64,000 bases of DNA from Novosphingobium sp. 9U (GTDB lineage: Bacteria; Pseudomonadota; Alphaproteobacteria; Sphingomonadales; Sphingomonadaceae), in the NCBI RefSeq assembly GCF_902506425.1, contig NZ_LR732469.1, positions 1,119,001-1,183,000 of the forward strand, given 5' to 3'. A program made the translations under genes and the position numbers. The notes under the pieces were generated by a model that saw nothing but the letters and a program-made list of their open reading frames with translations, was not told the DNA's origin and did no database searches. Below, in pieces: positions 41,301 through 50,467 of this stretch; positions within the stretch are counted from its first letter, which is position 1, and each line of letters begins with the position of its first letter.

Positions 41301-42561
41301 CTCGTTCGCGGGCCTGACCGACCAGCGTCTGACCGGACCGATCGGCGTTGCCGCGGACTTCTCGTGCCGCGTGCAGGAGCCGTGTCTCAACGGCGTGATC
41401 CGCGGTCAGAACCTTACTTACGAGAACCTGACATACGGCACCAAGCTGACGCAGATGAACATGGCCGGACGTTTCACCGGCAGCAGCCTGCAACTCGAAA
41501 GCCTGACCGCCAAGGCCGGCGACGGCACGATTTCGGCCAAGGGTCAGGTCAGCCTCGCAGCAGAGCAGGGCTATCCAATGGATCTGTCGGTGGATCTGAA
41601 CCAGGCGCGTCTGGCTCGCAGTGATGCCCTGTCGGCGACTGCCACCGGGCAGATCCGCCTGACCAAGTCGGGCCCGCAACCACCTCTGCTCTCGGGAACG
41701 ATCCGCCTGCCGGAGACACGCTACCAGATCGTTCGCGAAGGTGCGGCGCAAGTGCCACGGCTCACCGGCGTGCGCTTCAAGCCGCCGCGGGGTCCGCAGC
41801 GCATCACGGGTGACGAGCCCGCGCAGCCTGCGGGAAATGCGTTCTCCTCGGTGCGCCTCGACCTGCACCTGATCGCTCCGGAGAAGCTCTACGTCTCGGG
41901 CATGGGCCTGGAATCCGAGTGGCGCGCCGACTTCACCGTCAGCGGCACCAGCTCGGCACCGAGCCTAGCTGGTGAGGTTGAGCTGATCCGTGGCACGCTG
42001 GGCTTTGCCGGCCGCTCGTTCGAGTTGAGCGAAGGCTTGGTGTCGTTCACCGGCGGCAAGACGATCGACCCCACCGTGCGCATCGTCGCCACCGAGGACG
42101 TCGACGACGTGACCGTCAACGTGAACGTCAGTGGCCGGGCGATGAACCCGCAGATCACTTTCACCTCGACGCCGTCGCTGCCGCAGGACGAGGTCATGTC
42201 GCGCATCCTCTTCGGCAGTTCGGTGGCGAACCTCTCGGCGATCCAGGCGGTGCAGCTCGCCTCCTCGCTGAACTCGCTGCGCGGGACTGGTGGCGGGCTC
42301 AACCCGCTCGGCAAGCTGCGCTCCGCCGCCGGCATTGACCGCCTGCGCATCCTCGGCCCCGACGAGACCACCGGGCGCGGCACCTCGCTGGCCGCGGGGC
42401 AGTACCTGACCGACGACATCTACGTCGAGCTCATCACCGACGCGCGCGGCTTCACCGCCACGCAGCTGGAAGTCAGCCTCAACAAGTGGCTGTCGGTGCT
42501 CAGCCAAGCCGGCGGCTCGGGCGTCAACAGCGTCAACGTCCGGATCAAGAAGAACTATTGA
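38308..42561 (+). CDS. tamB: Inner-membrane translocation assembly protein TamB
   Basis: 1417 residues, typical for TamB. One N-terminal membrane anchor (LRIAKTLAALVIGVIVLALA then IVLGLN) is followed by a long repetitive beta-helical periplasmic part made of AsmA/TamB repeats (many short LxIDGx and DLRVTGGSG-type strands). The C-terminal DUF490 domain is clear near residues 1220-1417 (DEVMSRILFGSSVANLSAIQ). It spans the periplasm as a groove between the membranes. It overlaps the tamA stop and its stop overlaps a downstream lipoprotein gene (TGATG). Confidence 0.95.
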   Translation: MADPQDTPPVTAAEETVIIKRPRRRWGLRIAKTLAALVIGVIVLALAIVLGLNTSPGHRFVADQIAALEFQNGMKIHVGRIEGSLYGKMTLRNLSVRDPKGEFLFSPEIDVDWRPFAYLSNHVDVRSATAQRMILRRTPKFNVTPPSDPNEPLLPDLDIDIGRLKVDRFVIEKPVTGARRIATIDARTHIADGRAQIDATGGTVAAQGVLGGDRFKIKLDAVPANNKLDIDLDLNAPRGGVIASLAGFTEPLAIKVGGKGSWANWNGQLAANLGGGELARLGVTARDGTFTLRGPTRIARLVTGPTANLLGPITNLDLTAALANRRATVSGRVWSDAFTATPNGVIDLSDNSFEGMKLAFVLLKPSALAENLSGAGLRAALTLDGAFATPKVQYAINASRIVMNDMGLENFAATGAATVNSDRIMIPVSATVRRITGLDTVAGGTLTNVRLNGDVAIDGPRILSDNMRIRSDRIDAKLILLADMSTGLYTGAVDGRIDNYRVESVGVFNITTDMDLKARRDGYALEGTVRARSTRLLNDSLKTYLGGNFVASSRVSYGSDGMARFSGVRLAAPDLRVTGGSGSYSTKSGQIVLNANGTSRRYGKIGVRVAGTVADPNAHITAERPDVGIGLANVDARIDGVRGGYNLNLTSDSDYGPLRADVTLEMGKALAIQINSANLSGVDFAGRIVQTPAGPFSGQLTANGNGLGGLVRLGAQGKYQAVDFNLRAKDTVFQGPANLAIGSAIVDGRAVLYDQPLIIADAQLAGTQYGSLNIAAARVLVDYQNGRGKAKALIEGTSGVPFRVSANADLQPELWRVALAGRVRGLDLKTTTPARIIPKNGTYELLPTNLNFGGGNVKLAGTYGNGMKIQSRLENIDMAVINAFMPGLGIGGRASGSLDFAQASSDAFPRADARLHLDDFTRTTAASQSQPLDVNFVGKLLPDGGEARAVMRRRGTVIGRLVATLRPLGPGAGSWTERLMSAPLGGGIRYNGPADTLFSFAGLTDQRLTGPIGVAADFSCRVQEPCLNGVIRGQNLTYENLTYGTKLTQMNMAGRFTGSSLQLESLTAKAGDGTISAKGQVSLAAEQGYPMDLSVDLNQARLARSDALSATATGQIRLTKSGPQPPLLSGTIRLPETRYQIVREGAAQVPRLTGVRFKPPRGPQRITGDEPAQPAGNAFSSVRLDLHLIAPEKLYVSGMGLESEWRADFTVSGTSSAPSLAGEVELIRGTLGFAGRSFELSEGLVSFTGGKTIDPTVRIVATEDVDDVTVNVNVSGRAMNPQITFTSTPSLPQDEVMSRILFGSSVANLSAIQAVQLASSLNSLRGTGGGLNPLGKLRSAAGIDRLRILGPDETTGRGTSLAAGQYLTDDIYVELITDARGFTATQLEVSLNKWLSVLSQAGGSGVNSVNVRIKKNY

Positions 42562-42779
42562 TGCGCGCGAGTGTCGCCCTTGCTCTGGCGGCGCTCGCGG
42601 CGCTGTCGGCATGCAAACGCGAGCCGAGCTTCGACGAGCGCTACGCCAGCGCGCAGAAGGCAATCCGGGACAAGGCCGGCGAACTCGACCGCGACATGGC
42701 GACCCGGGCAGCGGAGGCCAGCGAGGCAGCGCCAGATGCCGGCGGAGTGGTCGTCGATACGGTGGCCGGGCAGACGTAG
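42561..42779 (+). CDS. Small lipoprotein downstream of tamB
   Basis: 72 residues. Signal with lipobox LAALSAC, then a 50-residue Ala/Glu/Asp/Arg-rich helical mature part (FDERYASAQKAIRDKAGELD). The ATG overlaps the tamB stop, so it is translated with it. Its role may be in the Tam machinery or outer-membrane anchoring; no family is recognised. Confidence 0.8.
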   Translation: MRASVALALAALAALSACKREPSFDERYASAQKAIRDKAGELDRDMATRAAEASEAAPDAGGVVVDTVAGQT

Positions 42780-42798
42780 GCCGGGGGCCGCGGCCGCT

Positions 42799-43536
42799 TC
42801 AGTTCGTCGGCTTGAGCATGCCCATCAGTTCCAGCGCGTCGACGGCGGCGGCTGATGACGCCGTGTTGTCGAACATGCACCAGACTTCCCGGCCTGACGT
42901 GAGATCGTGCTCGATCGCACTGGCATAGTCCACCAGACGATCCGCCTCGTAAGGTGAGCGGTACATGACAGGCGAGCCATGAAGCCGCCAGTAGCTCAAA
43001 GAGCGCCAACCTCCCGGCACGGCGGCTTGCGGTACGCGCGCGGGGTCCGCGGCGACCCGGGCCACGCGGCATTGGCGCAGCAGATCGTCCGCCTCAGCCT
43101 CGAACCATGATGCGTGACGTGGCTCGCAGGCGATCCTGGCATCAGATTGCGAGTGGAGCATGGTGAAGAACGTCTCGGCTACCGACGGATCCAACGCAAG
43201 GCTCGGCGGCAGCTGGACGAGCAGCACGCTCAGCTTGCTTCCAAGCGCATGTGCATCCTGGAGGAAGGCGGCCGCTAGGTCCTCACAGTCGACCAGCCTG
43301 CGCTCATGTGTGATCGCCTTGGGCACCTTCGCCGAAAACCGGAAATCCTCCGGCACGCTCGCGGCCCAGCGCTCCCAGGTCGAGCGGCGGTGCGGGCGGT
43401 AGAACGACGAGTTGATCTCCACCCCGGCAAAGCGCGCCGCATAGCGCTGCAGACCGCTGCCAGCGTCAGGCAAGGGGAAAGCCGTCGCATGTTGCCGCGG
43501 GATGGCCCACCCGGCCGTGCCGATGATCGCGCCCAT
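42799..43536 (-). CDS. DUF72 family protein
   Basis: 245 residues from ATG 43536 (a longer start at 43551 is possible). DUF72 (YecE-like) TIM-barrel signatures: IIGTAGWAIP at the start, RFAGVEINSSFYRPHRRSTW, VPEDFRFSAKVPKAITHERR, LLVQLPPSLALD and a late YWRLHGSPVMYRSPY. The function of the family is not established; it is cytosolic. It converges on the tamB operon, 19 bases from the lipoprotein stop. Confidence 0.93.
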   Translation of the reverse strand: MGAIIGTAGWAIPRQHATAFPLPDAGSGLQRYAARFAGVEINSSFYRPHRRSTWERWAASVPEDFRFSAKVPKAITHERRLVDCEDLAAAFLQDAHALGSKLSVLLVQLPPSLALDPSVAETFFTMLHSQSDARIACEPRHASWFEAEADDLLRQCRVARVAADPARVPQAAVPGGWRSLSYWRLHGSPVMYRSPYEADRLVDYASAIEHDLTSGREVWCMFDNTASSAAAVDALELMGMLKPTN

Positions 43537-43568
43537 GCCGGTGCAATGCATGGGCGCGGGCTCGGTGC

Positions 43569-44879
43569 CTAATTATACGCCTTGTGCACTACGCCGTGGC
43601 GCATGACCAAGTCGACCTTCTCCATGCGGGTGACGTCGTGGAGCGGGGAGCCGGACAGCGCGATGATGTCGGCCTCCTTGCCCGCTGCAAGCGTGCCGAT
43701 CGTGGCGGATTGGCCGAGAGCCTCGGCCGCATTGACGGTCGCGGTCTTAAGCGCCTCGGCCGGGGTCATGCCGGCTTTCACCAGGAGGGCGAACTCCTGC
43801 GCGTTGTCGCCGTGCTTCGAGACGCCGGTATCGGTACCGAACGCGACCTTGACCCCGGCGGCGATCGCCTTCTGGTGGCTGGCGAAGGCGGCGGCGGCCG
43901 CTTCCTCGGCTTTGGGGATCACGGCAGGCGGCAGCATGCCGGCCCGCGCCTGCGCCACGGCGGCGAGGGGCGCCATCATCGTCGGCACCAGCCAGGTGCC
44001 ATGCGACTTGAACAGCTTGATCGCCTCATCATCCAGGAACGAACCATGCTCGACGGTGTCGACCCCTGCCACGATCGCCGCCTTGGTGCCGGCGGCGGCG
44101 TGGCTGTGCGTCGCCACCTTGCGGCCCAGACCGTGCGCGGTGTCGATGATCGCCTTCATCTCCTCGTCGGTCATCGCGCGGCCTAGCCCGCCCGAGACGT
44201 TGGAGAGCACGCCACCGGTCGACATGTACTTGATGACCTGCGCACCCAGCGCGACCTGCTCGCGAACGGCGCGGCGGCAGTCGTCGGCTCCGTCGCATGT
44301 GCTCACCGTGTGCTGGTGCACGGCTTCGGCGTAGATCTCGCCCAGGCCGTTTGCCGGATCGGCATGGCCGCCGGTAACCGAGATTGCGGCGCCGGCGTTG
44401 ACGATCGAGGGCCCTTCGATGTCGCCGCGCTCCACGCCTTCGCGAAGGGCGCGCATGCCGCGGGCATTGCCGCCCAGGTCGCGAACAGTTGTGAAGCCCG
44501 CCTCCAACGTCGTGCGGGCGTTGGATACGGCATACATCATGTCGTCCGCATCGTCCCGATTCAGCGCGGTGAGCCGGTCCTTCAGCGGGTCGCCGCCGAT
44601 GCCCCACAAGTGCACGTGCATGTCGATCAGGCCGGGCATGACGAAGGCGTTCCTGAGATCGACCAGTTGCGCGCCGGCCGGCGGATCGACGAACCCATCG
44701 CGGATCTCGGCGATCTTGTCGCCCCGGATGATGACCGTGCTGTTGCCCCGCGGAGGCTTGCCCGGCTCTGCCAGGAGCGTGCCGGCGTGGATCACTACGA
44801 CTTTCTCAGGCTCGGGAGCCTGCGCCAGCGCCGGCGTGGCTAGAGCGAGTGCGATGGCGGCGGCAACGGCGTGGCGCAT
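43569..44879 (-). CDS. Exported metal-dependent amidohydrolase
   Basis: 436 residues with a Sec signal peptide (AAAIALALATPALA); ATG 44879 has GGGGGA eight bases upstream. TIM-barrel amidohydrolase signatures: MPGLIDMHVHLWG (metal His-x-His), then ATHSHAAAGTKAAIVAGVDT and VEHGSFLDDEAIKLF (second metal His sites), and AFGTDTGVSKHGD (Asp). The family includes imidazolonepropionase-like and Xaa-Pro dipeptidase-like periplasmic hydrolases. It is divergent from the LysR gene with 140 bases between. Substrate unknown. Confidence 0.92.
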   Translation of the reverse strand: MRHAVAAAIALALATPALAQAPEPEKVVVIHAGTLLAEPGKPPRGNSTVIIRGDKIAEIRDGFVDPPAGAQLVDLRNAFVMPGLIDMHVHLWGIGGDPLKDRLTALNRDDADDMMYAVSNARTTLEAGFTTVRDLGGNARGMRALREGVERGDIEGPSIVNAGAAISVTGGHADPANGLGEIYAEAVHQHTVSTCDGADDCRRAVREQVALGAQVIKYMSTGGVLSNVSGGLGRAMTDEEMKAIIDTAHGLGRKVATHSHAAAGTKAAIVAGVDTVEHGSFLDDEAIKLFKSHGTWLVPTMMAPLAAVAQARAGMLPPAVIPKAEEAAAAAFASHQKAIAAGVKVAFGTDTGVSKHGDNAQEFALLVKAGMTPAEALKTATVNAAEALGQSATIGTLAAGKEADIIALSGSPLHDVTRMEKVDLVMRHGVVHKAYN

Positions 44880-45019
44880 GATGATTTCCCCCTTGTGTGC
44901 CATGATGTTGCCGGCGACTGCGGCCCGGTGCAAGCGCGATCGGGTGGGTAGCTCGTTTGCATGCCGCAACGTCATTCTCTAAGCTCGTACGACCGCATGC
45001 TCGGCCCTGAAAGGCACGA

Positions 45020-45916
45020 ATGGACACCCGCAAGCTGCGCCACGCCGTCACGCTCTCGCGCGTGCTCAATTTCACGCGCGCCGCGCAGCAGCTGAACATC
45101 ACGCAATCGGCGTTGTCGCGCAGCATTCAGGCGCTGGAGAGCGAGTGCCGATTGCAACTGTTCGACCGCACGCGGGGCATGGTCGCGCTGACACAAGCCG
45201 GTCACGAGTTCATCCGCCATGCCGAAGCCTTGCTGCGCAATGAGAATGCGTTGCGCAACATTCTGGAGCACGCGGCGGACGGCGAGGGGGGCGCGGTCAC
45301 GCTGGGCGTCACCCCGCTGGTCGCGCGCATCTTCCTGGGACCGGTGCTGGCTGCACGCGTTCAGCGGCCGCACTTCCATGCCGAAGTGGTGCTGGGCGGC
45401 AGCAAGCAGATCCTCTCGATGGTGGCGCGCGAGACGATCGATCTCGGCATCTGCCGCGGTGACCCGCTGCTAGAGAACACCCACTTCGCGACCGTGCCGC
45501 TCGCACAGCTGCCGCTGTCGATCATCGTGCGACGCGGCCACCCGCTGACGGCAATGGCCGAATTCACCGCCCGGGATGTCGAAGAGTTCCCGCTGATCAG
45601 GTCGTCTCACCACAGCTTCGACCAGAGCGATGCCTCGTTCCTGGGCATGGTGCGCAATCTCCCGCCTGCAGTGACCATGGAGGATTATGGCCTGCTCAAC
45701 CGCATCGTCGCGACCAGCGACGCTGTGTGGGTCACTTCCGCACTGGCGGCCGAGCCGAGCCTGCAGAATGGCGAACTCGCGCGATTGCCGATCGGGTGGC
45801 TGCCTGACGCCAGCATCTCGCTCTCCGCCTACGCGCTGGCAGGTCGAACATTGTCGCCGCTCGCGCAATCGATGCTGGACGAGTTCAGGGCGATCGGGGC
45901 GACGCTCAGCGCCTGA
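45020..45916 (+). CDS. LysR-family transcriptional regulator
   Basis: 298 residues. The winged HTH is at the N-terminus (RKLRHAVTLSRVLNFTRAAQ, NITQSALSRSIQALE); the effector domain follows with VTLGVTPLVARIFLGPVL and VPLAQLPLSIIVRRGHPL. GAAAGG precedes ATG 45020. It is divergent from the exported amidohydrolase and immediately upstream of the amidohydrolase/CoA-transferase pair, so it may control either or both. Confidence 0.94.
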   Translation: MDTRKLRHAVTLSRVLNFTRAAQQLNITQSALSRSIQALESECRLQLFDRTRGMVALTQAGHEFIRHAEALLRNENALRNILEHAADGEGGAVTLGVTPLVARIFLGPVLAARVQRPHFHAEVVLGGSKQILSMVARETIDLGICRGDPLLENTHFATVPLAQLPLSIIVRRGHPLTAMAEFTARDVEEFPLIRSSHHSFDQSDASFLGMVRNLPPAVTMEDYGLLNRIVATSDAVWVTSALAAEPSLQNGELARLPIGWLPDASISLSAYALAGRTLSPLAQSMLDEFRAIGATLSA

Positions 45917-46043
45917 CAATCCTCATTCCCTGTTTTCATAACTGAGCTGCAGAACTTGCATTGGACGTATGGTCCGGCGCGCGCCTAGTCTCAACGCAAT
46001 AAGGCAGCCGGCGTCAGACCGGCAGAAGCGAGAGGCAGCGATC

Positions 46044-47324
46044 ATGACGAGCGTAATCAAGGCCCGGGCCGACGACGCGAAGAGCTATTGGCTGGACGAA
46101 GGCCGCGGCTCCAAGGGCGGCTACGTGCGCGAGGTGGACTTCCAGGCCAACTCGCGCGGGGTCGATCCGCTGTTCGAAGGCATCAAGATCGTTGACTGCG
46201 ACACGCACTTCACCGAGCCCGCGAACCTGTGGGTCGATAACGCCCCGGCGGGCATGAAGGACAAGATGCCGCATGTGCGCCGCATCGACGATGCCGACCA
46301 GTGGTACGTCATGGACAAGCACTTCGGCTCGCTGGGCGGCAACGTCATCGCCAAGGACAAGAACAAGCTGCTCGGCAAGCTATCGTACAGCACATACGAC
46401 GAGATCGATCCCGGCTCGTTCAACCTCGACGCCAGGCTCGAGGCGATGGACGCCATGGGTGTGTGGGCGCAGATCTGCTATCAGAACGGGGGCGTCACGC
46501 AGGCGGGATCGCTGGTGGCGCTCAACGACGAACCGCTCGCCATTGCGATTACCCAGATATTCAACGATGCCTGCGCGGATCGCATGCAGGCGACGGGCGG
46601 CCGCATCAACTGCATGGGCACGCTGCCCTATTGGGACAAGGCGCTGACCACCAGCGAGATGCGCCGCATCATCGACCTCGGCGTCAAAGGCGTGGTGCTG
46701 CCCGACCGGCCTGAGCGCTTGTCGGAAGGCTACATCGCTCCCGGCGGCGGCATCAATCCGTTCTGGGAAGAAGTGTTCGAGATGTGCGAAGCCACCGGCA
46801 CGCCGCTCAACTTCCACCTCAACGCCTCGCTCGATGCGAACAGCGCGATCTGGGACAACTTGGGCTTCGACCAGCGCCTGCCGATCCACGCCCTGATTCA
46901 TCACATCGGCTGCGCAGCGACGATGTCGAACTTCATGGTTTCGGGTATCCTCGACAAGTACCCCAAGCTGAAGATCGGCCTCATCGAAAGCGGCGCGGGC
47001 TGGGTGCCGTTCTGGCTGGAGGGCATGGAACACCAGTTGTCCGAATTCCGCACCCAGCAGAACCGTAAGCTGCAGAAGACGCCCAAGGAGTACTTCCGCG
47101 ACAACTTCTGGGTCACCTTCTGGTTCGAGGATGTCGCGCCGACCAAGCTGCTGAACGAGATCGGTGCCGACAAGCTGCTGTTCGAGACCGACTACCCGCA
47201 TCCGACTTCGCTTTACCCGGGCGTGCAGGACAAGCTGGTCAGCGTGCTGGGCCAGTACGACTACGCCACGCGCAAGCAGGTGCTGCAGGACAACGCGGCC
47301 AAGCTGTGGAACCTGCCGCTCTAG
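46044..47324 (+). CDS. Amidohydrolase_2 family metal-dependent hydrolase or decarboxylase
   Basis: 426 residues from ATG 46044 with GAGAGG upstream. It is a TIM barrel of the ACMSD/amidohydrolase_2 type: IVDCDTHFTEPANLWVD near residue 50 (Asp-x-His in place of His-x-His), TPLNFHLNASLDAN (His), ALIHHIGCAATMSNFMVSG, LIESGAGWVPFWLEG and LLFETDYPHPTSLYPG (Asp and His). Such enzymes decarboxylate or hydrolyse cyclic or aromatic acids. It lies 42 bases before the CoA-transferase gene, so the two probably work together in a catabolic route under the LysR regulator. The specific substrate cannot be read. Confidence 0.9.
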   Translation: MTSVIKARADDAKSYWLDEGRGSKGGYVREVDFQANSRGVDPLFEGIKIVDCDTHFTEPANLWVDNAPAGMKDKMPHVRRIDDADQWYVMDKHFGSLGGNVIAKDKNKLLGKLSYSTYDEIDPGSFNLDARLEAMDAMGVWAQICYQNGGVTQAGSLVALNDEPLAIAITQIFNDACADRMQATGGRINCMGTLPYWDKALTTSEMRRIIDLGVKGVVLPDRPERLSEGYIAPGGGINPFWEEVFEMCEATGTPLNFHLNASLDANSAIWDNLGFDQRLPIHALIHHIGCAATMSNFMVSGILDKYPKLKIGLIESGAGWVPFWLEGMEHQLSEFRTQQNRKLQKTPKEYFRDNFWVTFWFEDVAPTKLLNEIGADKLLFETDYPHPTSLYPGVQDKLVSVLGQYDYATRKQVLQDNAAKLWNLPL

Positions 47325-47366
47325 GGCAGGACCTCCACCCTTCGACATTCACATCAGGGAGGACAT

Positions 47367-48587
47367 ATGTCCGCTCCGCTCTCCGGCGTTCGCGTCCTCG
47401 AGATCGCCAGTCATGTTTTCGTGCCAATCGCCGGGGGCGTCCTTACCGAATGGGGCGCCGAGGTGATCAAGATCGAGCATCCCGTGACCGGCGATCCCTA
47501 TCGCGGGCTCGTCACCGCGGGGCTGCACAAGAGCTACAACGGCGTCGATCCCAGCTTCCAGTTCACCAACCGCGGCAAGCAGTCGGTGACCATCGACATC
47601 AAGCAGCCGGAGGGCCGTAATCTGGTTTACCGCCTAGCGCGTGAGTGCGACGTTTTCCTGACCAACTTCCGTCCCGACGCGCGCACCCGGCTCGGGATCG
47701 AGTACGAAGACATTCGCGAGCACAATCCCGGGATCGTCTACTTGCGTGGCTCGGGGTACGGCGCGCGTGGGCCCGACCGGCAACGCGGTGGCTACGATGC
47801 CGCAGCTTACTGGGCGCGGTCGGGCTTTGCGGAGATGTTCACGCCGCAGGGTGCCGAGTTCCCGGTTATGCAGCGGCCGGCGTTCGGCGACGTCGTGGGG
47901 GGGCTGACCATCGCCGGGGCCATCGCCGCGGCGCTCTACAAGCGGACGCAGAGCGGCGAGGGCTCCGTCGTTGACGTTTCGCTGCTGGGCATGGGCATGT
48001 GGCAGCTGCAGCCTGATATCACGCACGCGCCGCTCGAACCCGGCCATGATGCGCGCGGCGCGGTGCGCGATCGCAAGGCGACATGGAACCCGCTCTCCGG
48101 CACATTCCGGACCAGCGACGGGCGCTTCATCATTCTCGTGATGCTCGATGCGGACCGGTACTGGGCCGACTTCTGCCGGGTGGTCGGCCTGACCGAGCTC
48201 ATCGACGATCCTCGCTTCGTCGATATGGACGCACGCAAGGCGAATGCGCGCGCCTGCGTTGAGATCCTCGACGATCTGTTCGCATCGCGGGACTATGGCG
48301 AGTGGTGCGAGATCCTCTCGCACCTGAAAGGCGTTTGGGCGCCGATGCAGGCACCCCGCGAGCTGCACGACGATCCTCAGGTGGCTGCGAACGGCTACCT
48401 GGCCGACGTCGAGATGGCGAACGGATCGCACCTCAAGCTGGTGACCTCGCCGGTGCAGTTTGATGAGGTCAGCGCCCGCCCGATGCGCGCACCCGAGCAT
48501 GGCGAGCATACTGAGAGCACGCTCTTGAGTCTGGGGTTGAATTGGGAGGAGATCGCCGAGCTGAAGACGAGCGGCGCGATCGGCTAG
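47367..48587 (+). CDS. Family III (CaiB/BaiF) CoA-transferase
   Basis: 406 residues with an excellent AGGGAGGA ribosome site. Family signs are LSGVRVLEIASHVFVPIAGG, TEWGAEVIKIEHPVTGDP, NRGKQSVTIDIKQPEGRNLV, FLTNFRPDARTRLGI and RPAFGDVVGGLTIAGAI, whose Asp is the expected catalytic residue. It transfers CoA between carboxylic acids, here likely activating the product or substrate of the amidohydrolase next door. The gene ends convergently with the dehydratase gene. Confidence 0.94.
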   Translation: MSAPLSGVRVLEIASHVFVPIAGGVLTEWGAEVIKIEHPVTGDPYRGLVTAGLHKSYNGVDPSFQFTNRGKQSVTIDIKQPEGRNLVYRLARECDVFLTNFRPDARTRLGIEYEDIREHNPGIVYLRGSGYGARGPDRQRGGYDAAAYWARSGFAEMFTPQGAEFPVMQRPAFGDVVGGLTIAGAIAAALYKRTQSGEGSVVDVSLLGMGMWQLQPDITHAPLEPGHDARGAVRDRKATWNPLSGTFRTSDGRFIILVMLDADRYWADFCRVVGLTELIDDPRFVDMDARKANARACVEILDDLFASRDYGEWCEILSHLKGVWAPMQAPRELHDDPQVAANGYLADVEMANGSHLKLVTSPVQFDEVSARPMRAPEHGEHTESTLLSLGLNWEEIAELKTSGAIG

Positions 48588-48605
48588 GCTGTAGTATCTT
48601 AGGAT

Positions 48606-48634
48606 GGCCGCTCCGGAACAAGCCGGGAGCGGCC
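48606..48634. terminator. Hairpin between convergent genes
   Basis: GGCCGCTCC (48606-48614) pairs perfectly with GGAGCGGCC (48626-48634). No U-tract follows on either strand, so it is a weak terminator candidate that also protects 3' ends. It lies between the CoA-transferase and the dehydratase. Confidence 0.5.
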
Positions 48635-48638
48635 AGCC

Positions 48639-50447
48639 TCAGTGGTTGTCGCGCGGCAAGCCCATGGTCTGGGCAATGCGCTGGTACTTCTCCGCACCCT
48701 CCAAGATGGCGCCGGTATCCATCTGGCCCACGACCGCGCGCTGGATTTCCTGCCAGGGCGTCTGCGAGGCCGGGTACTTGTACCCGCCTTGCGCCTCGAG
48801 AGCCGCGCGGCGCCGCGCAAGCTCCTCGTCCGAGACGAGCACGTCGACGCGGCCAGCCTTCAGGTCCATGCGCACCCTGTCGCCGGTCTTGAGCAGCGCC
48901 AGGCCGCCCATTGCCGCCGCTTCGGGGGAGGCATTGAGGATCGAGGGGCTCCCGGAGGTGCCCGACTGCCGGCCATCGCCGATGCACGGGAGGGCGTGCA
49001 CCCCTTCGGTGATGAGGTAGGCAGGCGGCCGCATGTTCACGACCTCGGCCGCGCCAGGATAGCCGATCGGGCCGGCGCCGCGCATGAACAGCAGCGTTTC
49101 GGGCGTGATGCCGAGCGCCGGATCGTCGATCCTGTGGTGGTAGTCCTCAGGACCGTCAAACACCACGGCCGCGCCTTCGAACGCTTCCGGATCGTTAGGG
49201 TTGGACAAGTAGCGCTGGCGGAACTCGTCCGAGATGACGCTGGTCTTCATGATCGCGGCATCGAACAGGTTGCCGGTGAGCACCAGGAAGCCGGCTTCCT
49301 CGACCAAGGGCTGGTCGAAGGTCTTGATGACCTTGTCGTCCTCGATCGTCGCGTCGCGGCAGTTCTCGCCGATGGTGCGGCCGTTGACGGTCATGGCGCC
49401 TTCGTGGATCAGCCCCTGGCCGATCAGCTGGGCGACCACCGCGGGTACGCCACCGGCACGGTAGTAGTCCTCGCCCAGGTACTCGCCTGCGGGCTGCAGA
49501 TTCACCAGCAGCGGGATCTTGTGGCCATACGTCTCCCAGTCCTTCAGCGGCAGTTCGACCCCGATATGGCGGGCGATTGCAGCCAGATGGATCGGCGCGT
49601 TGGTCGAGCCGCCGATCGCCGCGTTGACGACGATCGCATTGCGGAAGGCTTCCAGCGTCAGGATGTCCGAGGGCTTGAGGTCTTCGTGCACCATGTCGAC
49701 GATGCGCTTGCCCGTACGCCACGCGCACTCCTGCCGGTCGCGGTAAGGCGCCGGGATCGCCGCCGAGCCGGGCAGCATCATGCCCAGCGCTTCGGCGAGC
49801 GAGTTCATTGTCGTCGCGGTGCCCATGGTATTGCAGTAGCCGGTCGACGGGGCCGAGGAAGCAACGAGCTTGATGAAGCCTTCCTCGTCCAGTTCGCCCG
49901 CCGCCATCAACTGGCGACCCTTCCACACGATCGTGCCCGAACCGGTGCGCTCGCCCTTGTGCCAGCCATTCAGCATCGGCCCGACCGACAGCGCGATCGC
50001 CGGGATGTTCACCGTGGCCGCCGCCATCAGCAGCGCCGGCGTCGTCTTGTCGCAGCCGGTGGTCAGCACCACGCCATCGAGCGGGTAACCGTATATCGCT
50101 TCGACCAGGCCCAGATAAGCCAGGTTACGGTCCAACCCTGCGGTTGGGCGCTTGCCGGTCTCCTGGATCGGGTGGACCGGAAACTCGAGCGCGATGCCGC
50201 CTGCCTCGCGGATGCCCTCACGGATGCGCTCGGCGAGAACCAGGTGGTGGCGATTGCAGGGTGACAAGTCGCTGCCGGTCTGGGCGATGCCGATGATCGG
50301 CTTGCCCGAGCGCAACTCCTCCAGGCTGATACCGAAGTTCAGGTACCGCTCCAGGTAGAGCGACGTCATGTCGATGTTGTCGGGATTGTCGAACCAGGCG
50401 CGCGAGCGCAGCTTGAACCCCGGGTTGGGCACGGTCTTGTCGGTCAT
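48639..50447 (-). CDS. araC: L-arabonate dehydratase (IlvD/Edd family)
   Basis: 602 residues, the size of pentonate dehydratases. It should convert L-arabonate to 2-keto-3-deoxy-L-arabonate with an iron-sulphur cluster and Mg. Cluster and fold signs are [55 protein letters not shown] and [20 protein letters not shown]. The family also dehydrates D-xylonate and other sugar acids; L-arabonate is preferred because of the neighbouring arabinose genes. It follows the mutarotase gene by 20 bases on the minus strand, under the divergent operator at 51719-51734. Confidence 0.88.
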   Translation of the reverse strand: MTDKTVPNPGFKLRSRAWFDNPDNIDMTSLYLERYLNFGISLEELRSGKPIIGIAQTGSDLSPCNRHHLVLAERIREGIREAGGIALEFPVHPIQETGKRPTAGLDRNLAYLGLVEAIYGYPLDGVVLTTGCDKTTPALLMAAATVNIPAIALSVGPMLNGWHKGERTGSGTIVWKGRQLMAAGELDEEGFIKLVASSAPSTGYCNTMGTATTMNSLAEALGMMLPGSAAIPAPYRDRQECAWRTGKRIVDMVHEDLKPSDILTLEAFRNAIVVNAAIGGSTNAPIHLAAIARHIGVELPLKDWETYGHKIPLLVNLQPAGEYLGEDYYRAGGVPAVVAQLIGQGLIHEGAMTVNGRTIGENCRDATIEDDKVIKTFDQPLVEEAGFLVLTGNLFDAAIMKTSVISDEFRQRYLSNPNDPEAFEGAAVVFDGPEDYHHRIDDPALGITPETLLFMRGAGPIGYPGAAEVVNMRPPAYLITEGVHALPCIGDGRQSGTSGSPSILNASPEAAAMGGLALLKTGDRVRMDLKAGRVDVLVSDEELARRRAALEAQGGYKYPASQTPWQEIQRAVVGQMDTGAILEGAEKYQRIAQTMGLPRDNH

Positions 50448-50467
50448 GGTCTGTTCGTTTCGTTGGT

